Below are positions 17,803 through 28,027 of a stretch of 64,000 nt of DNA, in pieces; position 1 is the first letter of the stretch, and each line of letters starts with the position of its first letter. The translations under genes and the position numbers were made by a program. The stretch lies in contig WMKK01000013.1 in assembly GCA_012295225.1 (NCBI GenBank), positions 482,167 to 546,166 of the forward strand. Direction: 5' to 3'. Under the pieces are notes generated by a model, which worked only from the letters and a program-made list of their open reading frames with translations, did no database searches and was not told where the DNA came from. The DNA is from Ostreococcus mediterraneus (lineage: Eukaryota > Chlorophyta > Mamiellophyceae > Mamiellales > Bathycoccaceae).

Positions 17803-20800
17803 ATGACGTCGCAAGCGCCATCGGTGTTGACTGTGGATGACGCACACGCGGCGATCGCGGCGCTGTACGGCGCGGATGCGCACGCGAGAGAGCGGGCGAA
17901 CGACGCGTTGGTGTCGCTCGGAGCGTCTTCACACGCGTGGTCCGTCGCCCTGGCGCTCCTCGAGCAAAGCCGTGCGGATTCTCGCGTGGTGTTTTTCGCG
18001 AGCAATATGCTCGTGGGGAAGATTCGCGACGGGGCGTTTGAACGGGCGCTCGATGCGACGGGGAAGATGGAGGTCATCGAGCGGTTGCGAGCGACGTTTG
18101 CCGCGCTCGCGAGAGACTCTACGTGTGAATTAGGCGCCAAGCGTCTCGGAATCGCGCTGGCGAGCGCCGCGGTGCGGTGTGATGCGAGTGTGGTGATTAG
18201 TGTCGTCGAATGTGCGATTGGTGTGGCGTCGAGCGCGGGGATGGATGACGCGGCGATGCGCGTGGGCGTCGAGACGCTCGCGTGCGTGGCGGAGGACGTG
18301 GACGACGCGGAATCGTCGCGTCGGCGTGCGTTATCGATGACATGCGCAGCACAAACTGAACGCGTGTTGCATTTTGTGCGGGATGTGTTCGCCGCGCTCG
18401 GCACGGAACGATCGAATGAGCGAGATGCGTTGAAGACGTCGTGCGTTCGCGCGGCGCATATGTGGTTAAAGCTCGATCCGAGCGGCGACGTGAGCGGAGG
18501 CTTGTGCGTGTCACCGACGCAGCTTCTCGTGGCGCACAGTGCGCTGTTTAGTCATGTCGTGGCGTGTTTGGCAATTGAGACCGCAGGGTGCGGTGCGGCG
18601 GCGGTGGATATGCTCGTGGAATTACACCAAGGACGAAGCGGCTCTGAGCAAGAGGAATTTGAAGCCATGAACGCGGTGACGAGAGGATTACTCGCACACG
18701 GCGCCGAAGCGAGCGCGCCAAACGCATTGGATCTCGCGCGTAACATCACACTCGTCGCCGTGTCGTTGAGCGAACGCTGCGTGAACGTGCTTGTGCGGGG
18801 CGACGAGAATTCGTTAAAGCTCGTCGCGCTCGTGCTGTCCCTCATGGAACTCCACGGCAGAGAAGTTTCGGAAGTGGCGCTCGACTTTTTCATCATGTTA
18901 GCCACTGTCGGTGTCAGTTCAAGACATGCGAGCATGGGCGCGCCCATGTACGCGCGCTTGCTTGAGGTGATGCTGAAACAATCAACGCTGCCAGATGATT
19001 TCACGACTTGGGACGACGCCGAAGAGGACGCCGATACATTTGACCGATTTCGTGAGTTTGTCGTGGCCGACTTGTTTGACAATGCTTACTGCGTGCTACG
19101 AGGACAATACTTGAGCATCATCGCTAGCGCTTTGAGTTCGGCGAAAAATTGGCAGGCGGCAGAATCGGGGACGTTTGCGCTGCGCGTCGCCGCAGAGCCC
19201 ATCAGTGAGGAATTGGAAGAGTCCACGTCAGCTGCGAATGAAGCGGAGACGTTTCTCGCGCAAATGTTTTCCACTATTATAGAGCACACCGCAGACAACG
19301 CCGGGTTGTTTTCTTGCCACGCGCTCGTTCGCGCTGAAACGTGTGAAATGATTGCCGCGTATTCGTTTTGGCTCGGACGGAAAACTGCCACCCTCGAGGA
19401 GCACGCGGCGCTCACGAGAGGAATACTCATGTATGTCACCGCGGCGTTCCCCTACGAGTTGGCATGGCGTCAGGCGGCAAATGCATTCAAGAATATATGT
19501 GCGCGCTGCGCGCGACAGTTGAAGGACCCTTCGACGTTTACCGCGTTACTCGAACACACCGAGCGATGCATTGCCAGCGTTCGACCAAATTTTGACAACC
19601 CAGATGAAAGGGACGAGCGCACAAACGTGATTGAAGGATTGGCGCGCGTCATCGCGAGAATGCCAATCGCGCAAGCGTCGCAAGCGAGTGCTCGAATAAT
19701 CGCACCGGTGATTACAAAGTGTAAATTATTCGCGACAGAGGTGGCGTCAACTTCGGCGCCGGCGGGCCCAGAAGCGTCACGCGCCATGGCTGCTGAATTG
19801 AGTCTCATCGCCTCGGTGGTGCGGTTTTTGGAGTTTTCACCGAATGCGAACGTGGAACATCCAGCAATCTCAGTTCTCGGCGCGGCGTGGCCGACGCTTG
19901 AGGAAATCGCTCGCTCACCGGCGTGGAGAGCGACGTGCGTAGCCTCATCACTGAGCTCCATTTACATCGCTGCGCTATTAAGCGCCAAGGCAAAGTCGGT
20001 TGACATGATTGTTCCTATGCTCGAATCCATTGCGCGCTCATTTTCAGCAACAAAAGAGCCGTGTTTTCTCGAGCCAGTGTCCACGGCGATTGAAATCGCT
20101 TCGACGAGCTCGTCAGAGACTGGCACGAGTGAAATATTCCCGTATGCCCCGCACGTGGGCACCGCGCTCGGTGCCGCGTTTGTACAGATCGTCAATCAAA
20201 TCGCGGCTTGTGCCTTGGCGCACCCCTCGAGTGCGGAGACTTGGGAGTGCGCCGATGCGTTGTTTACTACGACGCGGGCGTTTATCATCTTCGCCCCGGC
20301 GCACGGCTTGGCCAACGAAGCGTTGTTCACCGCCCTAGACCTCGCAGTGCAAGCGCTAGAGCTCAAGGAGTACGGCCCGGTGCGTTCGTCTCTCGCTTTA
20401 CTCAACGCTTTGATCGCACCGGGCGAAAAGTCCAAGACAAGCCCGCCCTGGGTGGCCAACGCCGCGCGAGTCGACGAATTCCTCGCCTCGCGAGGCGCGC
20501 GTCTGGTCCAAACCATCCTCGTCGCCGCATCCTCGGGCATCACCCCACGCGTAGCCATACGTTCCGCGTGTACTTTCCTCGCCACTCTGCTCGAACGAGC
20601 GCGAGAGGTTGTCACGCCATGGATTCTCGAAGCCCTCGCTCGGGGCAACGCCCAAAACGCCGAAACCACCGCCGCCGCAGCAGCAGCGATGGCGCGCATT
20701 CTCACCAAACCAACACCTCTGAACCGCGCACGCACGATTAGCGCGCTGTGCGATTACGTCCTCGTCGTTCTTGGCGAATACGACGTCGACGACCTCCTCG

Positions 20801-20814
20801 CGTACGACTTGTAA
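17803..20814 (+). CDS. Importin-beta family protein, transportin-3/MTR10-like
   Basis: This 1003-residue all-helical protein is read as a HEAT-repeat karyopherin. The start resembles importin-13/TNPO3/MTR10: about 20 residues of a first helix, then SHAWSVALALLEQ and RVVFFASNMLVGKI, which matches the FFAAQTLR-K block of the importin N-terminal domain. Length fits the family (about 950-1000). TNPO3/MTR10 imports SR-type RNA-binding proteins in a Ran-GTP-dependent way; cargo here is not known. The ATG at 17803 is the first in frame. The 3' end lies 69 bp from the end of the convergent phosphatase-kinase gene. Confidence 0.75.
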   Translation: MTSQAPSVLTVDDAHAAIAALYGADAHARERANDALVSLGASSHAWSVALALLEQSRADSRVVFFASNMLVGKIRDGAFERALDATGKMEVIERLRATFAALARDSTCELGAKRLGIALASAAVRCDASVVISVVECAIGVASSAGMDDAAMRVGVETLACVAEDVDDAESSRRRALSMTCAAQTERVLHFVRDVFAALGTERSNERDALKTSCVRAAHMWLKLDPSGDVSGGLCVSPTQLLVAHSALFSHVVACLAIETAGCGAAAVDMLVELHQGRSGSEQEEFEAMNAVTRGLLAHGAEASAPNALDLARNITLVAVSLSERCVNVLVRGDENSLKLVALVLSLMELHGREVSEVALDFFIMLATVGVSSRHASMGAPMYARLLEVMLKQSTLPDDFTTWDDAEEDADTFDRFREFVVADLFDNAYCVLRGQYLSIIASALSSAKNWQAAESGTFALRVAAEPISEELEESTSAANEAETFLAQMFSTIIEHTADNAGLFSCHALVRAETCEMIAAYSFWLGRKTATLEEHAALTRGILMYVTAAFPYELAWRQAANAFKNICARCARQLKDPSTFTALLEHTERCIASVRPNFDNPDERDERTNVIEGLARVIARMPIAQASQASARIIAPVITKCKLFATEVASTSAPAGPEASRAMAAELSLIASVVRFLEFSPNANVEHPAISVLGAAWPTLEEIARSPAWRATCVASSLSSIYIAALLSAKAKSVDMIVPMLESIARSFSATKEPCFLEPVSTAIEIASTSSSETGTSEIFPYAPHVGTALGAAFVQIVNQIAACALAHPSSAETWECADALFTTTRAFIIFAPAHGLANEALFTALDLAVQALELKEYGPVRSSLALLNALIAPGEKSKTSPPWVANAARVDEFLASRGARLVQTILVAASSGITPRVAIRSACTFLATLLERAREVVTPWILEALARGNAQNAETTAAAAAAMARILTKPTPLNRARTISALCDYVLVVLGEYDVDDLLAYDL

Positions 20815-20883
20815 TGCAAAAACAAAACGGCGCGAAACGATGGGAAACACGTTACAATGCGTACTAGAGCTGTCCTAATTGTG

Positions 20884-23654
20884 TTATTTTTTCGAAAGCG
20901 ACGAGCCGCTGTTGCTCCAATCTTCCAAAAACCACGCACTGCCGCCGCGAACGGTGAGCTCGGAGGGCTCGACAGGGATTTTTGACAGCGACGAGAGGTC
21001 GTGAGAACTTAAACCGCGCGAAAGCATAGCGCGAACCATCTCGGCATGCGCGGTGGATTGCACCAAGACGCGAGCGTCGTCCACCGAGCTGAGTTCGTCG
21101 GTGTTCAATTTGACCGGTGAGGATGACTTGGAGAGCTTTGTCGAACTATGTCTCGCGAGCGCGTTGAAGACATGCTTATGTCGATCATGTAACGCATCCA
21201 AGACGTTAAGAACGTTCAAATCTATCGACAGTGACTCACCATCCAAGCCTGTGAGTCGTCTCGCGAGCTCGAGTTGCGTCAACGGCTCAAGCGCGTCGCT
21301 TTCTCGAGCAGCTTCCTCTAGCAAACCCGCAGAACACCACGTGAGTTCAACATCGCTTTTATCTGGATTGCCGTCGAGCGACGTTCGCTTAACATCAGCG
21401 TTTCGTGCCCGTACTTGTCGATTGACGTACTGAAGAATATGGTGCACCTCCATCGGCGTGGCGACGACGCTGAGCATGTCCGTGACGTGCTTTTGATACG
21501 CCATTCTTCTATTTTGCTCGTCCAGGCTACTGATAACGTCCAAGGGCTCGCCTTTCGCGACGACACCCTGCTCCATCGTAAGGTCCAGTTCGCAATTATT
21601 GCCCTTGTACACAGATACATCTTCCTCTTCGTGATTGCGCTGCTCAACTTCCTGCAAAGCCACACTCTCGCGAGCCGACTCGATGTGAAGGCTTAACGCG
21701 TCACTGAAGCTCGCTGGAATCGTTGGAATCGCCAGTCGCCTCGCCTGGCGCACTTTATTAGGGCTGATAAATACGTTGTTGTTCGTAAATGAGGCACCGA
21801 GCCAATCGTCCGCTGCCTTGAGAATACTACCGCAGCTCGGTCGACGCGTCGGATCCATGACGAGCGCCGCTTTGATGAGCTTGATGAAATGGTTTGGCAC
21901 GTTGTCAGGGAAAGATGGAGATAATCCTTGTTGAAGCGCACGCCATTGCCCCTCAATAGCGGTTCCCGAAGGATAACCCTTGAGCAACACCATAAGAAGC
22001 ACACCGACGGACCATACGTCGCACTTCTTCGTGTACGGCTTGCGCCGAATCACTTCCGGCGCGCTGAAGAATTTTGTCCCGACATGTCCCTTCATGGTTT
22101 CGTTAGCCAGGCAGAACGTCGCGCTGCCGAAATCGATAAGTTTTAAAGTCGGAATAGCGCCTGGTTTGGGTGACCACGGTTCTTTGAGCATGATGTTGTC
22201 GGGCTTCAGGTCTCTGTGCGCTACGCCCAGAGAGTGCATGAACGACACTGCTCCGATTAGTTGGCTGGCGACTACGCACCAATCACCTTCGTCAAAATGA
22301 CCTCGTCGCGCAATAGCATGTATCAATGTTCCACCTGTATAAATGTCGGTTACGATGTGTGTCACTTCGCTCTTTAATAATGGATTATCTTCGTACACCA
22401 TGAACTTTGACGGAAAGTTTGGATGATGCCCACATAATACTTGCAACGCATCGCACTCGTCTTTGATGGCATTCTCGTCGACTTTTGTGCGCAGAATCGA
22501 CTTGACGGCCAAGATATCGCCCGTTTTACGATCGACTGCCTGTCTCACCGAGCCGTAAACGCCACGGCCGATGAGATCCCCTACGTCAAAGTCGTCGTAC
22601 ACCTTCTTTGCCGCAAAGTTTCCGAAATTTCTTCCTTGGTGTACGGTTACGTCTGGATAATCCGCGTTGGCTTCCTCGATCTCTAACAACTGCTCCCTCG
22701 TGAGCGACTCTCGCTTTTTCTCTGCACGTGTGTACGAGCGAACTTCGCCGATTGCAGGCTCGATCGCCCTGAGTCGGTCCGCCAATTCTCCAAGCGAAGG
22801 AATGTCTACGCAGATGGCGGTGATGTCGTCGTGAATCCCACGAACTTTCAGAACCTTTTCAACGATGCCATCGGCACACGTATCAGATCCCATGTGCTCC
22901 ATGCACTCACTCGCAATCTCACCATCCTTTAACGCGGAAAACACCCCGTCCGAGGCGATCAAAAGTCGGCAGCCAGCGGCTGGAACGCGCACTCGCGTAA
23001 ACTCTGGTTCGCAGATGAGCGCGGCGCAGTCAAAGTCCCCGAACGCCCGCGAAACGGCGTAGCCACCGGGAAACACGCGCAGCGGACCCAATTCTTCGCC
23101 TGCATTGCCCCGCAAACGCGCCAGCCTGCACTGGGCTTGAATCAAACGCCTAGCTTCAAACGGATCCAACGGGTTGTGGTCTCGCGACAGTCGCACGTGC
23201 TTATCTCGATCCTCCACCGAAATCGATCCAAACTCCGAAGGATGGGGCAACATCAGCGCCGCCGAGTCTCCAATATTTGCCGTCACGACATCGAACGCCA
23301 ACGACTTATCCCCTCGCCCATTTGACACGCGCTGTATCGCCACCACGTTCACCGTTGATCCTCCCTCGGGCGTTCGCCCGTGACACAAAAAACATCCCCG
23401 CGCGTTACTCATCCCGTACTCGCTCTCCGTCTTCAAAATCGCCCGTCGCATCGCGTGCTCGATCGTATCTTCCCCATCACGCACCAATCCATCGCGCCAT
23501 GGATCACCCGCGCGCGCCGTCCTCGCCGCCAGCAATCGAATCTCGTGCTCCACATTCCGTCCCAAATGTCTTTCCAAATACGCCATCGCCGTGTCATCCC
23601 CGTGTCCATCGAACACGCAATACACCGCGCACACACTCCCGGGCGCGACGAAGA

Positions 23655-23687
<33 letters not shown>

Positions 23688-23796
23688 CCCTCGTCGTCGC
23701 CGACCACGCGTGGATGAGATTCGGGAACACCAGGTAGCCGTCTTGCGCCTTTTTCGCGACGCACCGCGCGCGCCACGGGGCGAACGACATCGACAT
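20884..23796 (-). CDS. PP2C phosphatase and protein kinase in one chain
   Basis: This 970-residue single-exon protein has an N-terminal PP2C domain (about 10-335) with all metal-ligand motifs: VFDGHGDD (63-68), IGDSAALM (176-180), ASDGVFSAL (282-284) and HDDITAICVDI (323-324). A short linker leads to a Ser/Thr kinase (about 401-665). It has glycine loop GRGVYGSV (410-417), Lys432, HRDLKPDN (527-534), DFG (555-557) and APE (579-581), most like CaMK/CDPK kinases. Both catalytic units look intact. The last 300 residues are helical and hydrophilic with no EF-hands seen. A run of ten Asp (38-47) sits in the PP2C domain from a GTC-repeat tract near 23655. Opposing activities in one protein suggest a self-resetting signalling switch, which is an inference. 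Confidence 0.9.
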
Positions 23797-24051
23797 CAGC
23801 GCGCCGTTTTACGTGCGTTCGAACGCACCGAGACCGTTCTGGTATCGGCGCGCACATCAGTCGTCGGCGACCGAGGGCGCCGCCGCGAACGGTCGACGAG
23901 TTGTGACGACTTTTCCAGTCACAAACCGAGCACTCAAACGCCTCGCGTAGGACGCGTACTGCAAAGCACATCAGCCGGTCGACAACCGAGCACCCACGTC
24001 ACTTTAGTAGAACGGTGCTCCCCATGTTGATGAGTGTATTGTAATTTGGTA

Positions 24052-27000
24052 TTAAATTAATAAGACTCGGCGCTCGTCCAGTAGCGCGCGCGAGCCGTTG
24101 GCCACGAGGAATAACTCGTGTATCATTTCTGCACGCGCGTACAGTGTAGCGCGCTTCTTGAGTGTATCGATCGCTGCATCAATATGCGCTAAACTTGCGT
24201 CAATGTTTCGTCTATCGATGATTTGCGTTACGTGTTCAAGAGTTTCGCTCACGAACGTTTCTGCGTCGCCACTGTCGAAAGTCACGTCCGGCACACTCAT
24301 GGCGGCGAGAGAGCAGTCGATTTGAGCGACGAGACTACGTAGAGTGTCCTCGTGACGCACGCGATTCGCTTGCTCTGGGTACTCAACGTGCTCGATTCGT
24401 GCAAGAAGAGCCTCTCGCGATGCTTCTAATCGCGCTCGCGCTTTGCGTCTTGTCTCGTCTACGTTTGCTTTCAGCACGTACGCGGTTGTGATTGAATTCT
24501 CCTCTGCTAAGCTCAGGAGGCGCTCTGAGATTTTTCTCGTCGTAGTTTCTGGATCTTCGCTGAAATCCCACGTTTTATGACCACCGAATTTACGAGCGTA
24601 ACTCACTGATGCCATGAATAAAACTCGAATCGAAATCAAGACGCATACAATGACGACGAGCAACGCGGTGGCTGCGTCTCGATATTTTGCGCCTTCAAGA
24701 AGGACCCCTGTAATGGGAACGAGTCCTTGTAAAATGCTAGCCATGATTTCTGACTTGTTAAATGCGTCGTGGATCGTGAACGATCCTACGCCGATGCTAG
24801 TCACGCGCCACGGGCGTAAGGCCAAGGCGAAGAGCGCCAACAACCAGTGCGTAAAACCTGTGAGGTAAGCCCGCGTGTGAGAGAATTTCACATTCAGAGC
24901 GTTCGCAGATGTGATCAAAATCAAACCCAACTTCAAGGCTAATTCGTGAGCGAGGTGATGAATTGAATCTCCTGAGGTGTATTCTTGCTTCGACGGAGCT
25001 TGATCAGAGGTGATATCGGTTTCACTCGAGGACGGTGCAGTTCCGGCGGCGTCTTCGTTGTGATTTTCCACGACATCTTGATCATGACTTTCTTGTCGCT
25101 TCTCAGTATATGCGCGTCTGTAAAAATCATATAATGGACCCCATTCGTCAAGAGTCCGCGCGTCTTCGAGTTTACCGGATATGAGGATTTGACGCACCTT
25201 GCGATATACAAGTGTCGGCAAGCCGGCACCGAAGAGAGCAAGAACAAAGCCGGCGTAAATCTTGGCTATGAGGTGTGAAGCGCTGGAGCAGTTGACAGTT
25301 GAGTCGTGTAGAAGGAATTCATCAACTAACCAGGGGTAAACGACATCAACTACCCCGGGGTCGTATAGAAGGGCATCCCCGTCGCGCCGCACCTGCGCAG
25401 TACCACAGTCAAATGCTTGAAGGCATCGTCGCATGATTGGAAGGTACACAACGAGCGTAAAGAGTAAGCCAAATGCGCGGATTGAAGCACGTCGTTTGTA
25501 ATATTTGTGAAGTTCTGCGAGCACTTTATCACCGCTGTCTGAGACACAAGTGCGACGCTCGCCGCGTAATATACCACGTCGTGCAATCCAGTATGTTCTA
25601 CATTCACCGTCTGTGCCGCCACGAATTGCGAGTACAGTGTTCTGATATGCTTTCGCGCCTCGACGATCTCGAAAATAGAAAATCATAAACGCCAAAGCCG
25701 GTACGATGAACGTGCTGGTCCAAAATATTACAGTCCAAGAAATGCGCGCGCCCGCGCACTCTGGAGCCATGAATTCGACGCTGAAGTTGAACGCAGAAAG
25801 CCACTCACCAAGTTTGCGTACGGGCACTGGCCATTCTATATCCAAACTAAACGAGAGGGAAAAATATTGCAACGACTCTAAGAGCTTTCTGATTAAGGTG
25901 ATCACAAGTGTTCCCAGAGACTCTGCTGCTTTAAATCCAACGACGCCAGCCGCGAGCACGAATACTCCAGCAACGACAACAGTAGCCACGGATGATCCTT
26001 TTGACGGGCAAGTATAGCATTCGCCGTTGACATTGTAAGTATTGTCCGAACAAAACTCGCACATCATGCCTGTGTACATGTCGCCGCAGCCTTGATTTCC
26101 TGGTACACAACGCGCTGGAAAGGGACAAATACCGCGAGGCACGCAGTCTTCGTCGATGGCAGCGTACACTCCTCGTGAGTTACTGCAAGCCTGGTACCAC
26201 TCGTTTGGAGGACCGTCGCGGACATCGTTGGAGGAACGACCAACGCTTCTATAAACGATATAATATAAATAAGTAACGCTTGGTGATTTGCTCTTACGTG
26301 TGAACTTGTAGTTCCAATTCAAAGCCAAATCTTGTCCATTTGATCCATTCCATCCAAACATGGCGGTATAGTTACCTGCAGCGGTATTCCAGCCTGTGAT
26401 GTCGGCGTTAAAGTTTTGTGCTCCAGAGAACATGTAACTCATATCCGTCACTTGCGAAATGTTCCAACTCCCAATGTCCTGGTTGAAGCTCGACGCACCT
26501 GAGAACATGTTGCTCATACTCGTCACTTGCGCGGTGTTCCAACTCCCAATGTCCTGGTTGAAGCTCGACGCANNNNNNNNNNNNNNNNNNNNNNNNNNNN
26601 NNNNNNNNNNNNNNNNNNNNNNNNNNNNNNNNNNNNNNNNNNNNNNNNNNNNNNNNNNNNNNNNNNNNNNNNNNNNNNNNNNNNNNNNNNNNNNNNNNNN
26701 NNNNNNNNNNNNNNNNNNNNNNNNNNNNNNNNNNNNNNNNNNNNNNNNNNNNNNNNNNNNNNNNNNNNNNNNNNNNNNNNNNNNNNNNNNNNNNNNNNNN
26801 NNNNNNNNNNNNNNNNNNNNNNNNNNNNNNNNNNNNNNNNNNNNNNNNNNNNNNNNNNNNNNNNNNNNNNNNNNNNNNNNNNNNNNNNNNNNNNNNNNNN
26901 NNNNNNNNNNNNNNNNNNNNNNNNNNNNNNNNNNNNNNNNNNNNNNNNNNNNNNNNNNNNNNNNNNNNNNNNNNNNNNNNNNNNNNNNNNNNNNNNNNNN

Positions 27001-27482
27001 NNNNNNNNNNNNNNNNNNNNNNNNNNNNNNNNNNNNNNNNNNNNNNNNNNNNGGAACATGTAGCTCATACTCGTCACTTGCGCGGTGTTCCAACTGCCAA
27101 TGTCCTGGTTGAAGCTCGACGCATACCAGAACATGGTGCTCATATCCGTCACGAGCGCGGTGTTCCAACTCCCAATGGCGTCGGACCCCGCGGCGCCACA
27201 ATCCACGCTCGAGCAGTCGCAAGCCCCGCTCGGATTCGCCGACAAGCAATTATTCACCGCATTTTGTAAAGCATTCTTATCTGCGAACGCTGCGCCGCGC
27301 ACACCACGCGCAGCGCCCCCGATCGCCGCCACCGCCGCCGTCGCCGCCGTCGCGCCCCGCCGCCCGCGTTGACGACCCCCACCGCGACGCGCCGCACCCC
27401 CAACTCGCGTCGAAAACCGCGCACATGCCTCAAACGCATCAACATCTCGCGTCACACCCCCCGCACGACGCGCGTTCACCAT
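24052..27482 (-). CDS. DUF285 (BspA-like) repeat surface protein with Cys-rich and multi-span membrane region, interrupted by an assembly gap
   Basis: The start at 27480-27482 gives an Ala/Arg-rich lead with a hydrophobic stretch (about 45-65) that may be a signal. Then come 25-residue repeats of the type [20 protein letters not shown], the DUF285/BspA-like leucine-rich pattern. After the repeats are a Cys-rich, EGF/TNFR-like segment ([13 protein letters not shown]), about eight hydrophobic helices and an intracellular coiled helical tail. The loop motif [16 protein letters not shown] resembles loops in protist TRP-like receptor families. A receptor or adhesion role at the cell surface is an inference. 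The reading frame differs on the two sides of the 480-N gap, so the model is incomplete. By eye the 3' half is less GC-rich than its neighbours. Confidence 0.75.
26386..27182 (-). repeat. 75-bp tandem repeat array (DUF285 units)
   Basis: Each unit encodes 25 residues. The anchor GTTCCAACT(C/G)CCAATG recurs on the plus strand at 26461, 26536, 27087 and 27162, so the visible period is exactly 75 bp on both sides of the gap. Neighbouring units are nearly identical in DNA, which suggests recent expansion or gene conversion. Confidence 0.9.
26573..27052. other. Assembly gap (480 N)
   Basis: A run of 480 undetermined bases sits inside the repeat array. Its length does not keep the 75-bp register or the reading frame, so it is probably an estimated size. 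Confidence 0.98.
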
Positions 27483-28027
27483 CTTCGACGCGATGCGCGA
27501 TTCGGAATCTTTCAGAATATTCACGTCCCGACCACGCGTGTTCGGCGCACGAATTAGAATCCCCGCGCCTCGCGTCTCCGCTCGCGCGCGACGCGCCTCC
27601 GCTCGCGCGCGCGAATAAAAAACGTACCGCCGCGATGGTGCGCCTCTCTCTCGCGCGCGCGCGCGTCGCGCGTGCGTGTGACGCCGCACGCACTCCACGT
27701 CACGGTGACGATTGAGTTTCACGTCGCGTCACAAACCGGGCACCCATCCACGCGCCATGCGATCCCTCCATACCCGCGCACACGGGTGCCCACATACATC
27801 GCATACACGCGCCACATCTGACACCATATCGCCCATACTACATAAACCCTAATCATAAACCCACCCGTGATATGTTCCAAAACGCATAGTCACTCACACG
27901 ATACCCGTAGACACGACCCATATGCACCACACCCAACATAAAAACGTTCGCGGTCGCCCATCCGCGCGCCGCGGCGTCGCGATCCGCACTCCGAAGCGTT
28001 CGAATTCGGCACGCGTCGCCGACCGCC
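27483..28027. promoter_or_regulatory. Divergent 5' region, DUF285 gene / Alfin-like gene
   Basis: These 545 bp lie between two divergent starts. The part near 27560-27660 is CG-alternating; the part 27750-27950 is poorer in GC with CA-rich runs (CATACATCGCATACACG-like). It holds an inverted pair GGGCACCC (27737) and GGGTGCCC (27785). Short open frames occur but none matches a family. Confidence 0.45.

Noticed and set aside
23876-23906. Resemblance of this stretch (GCGAACGGTCGACGAG) to the first exon of the Alfin-Tudor gene
   Set aside because: About 25 bp with several mismatches and a stop soon after. It may be chance in CG-rich DNA, so I do not call a pseudogene.
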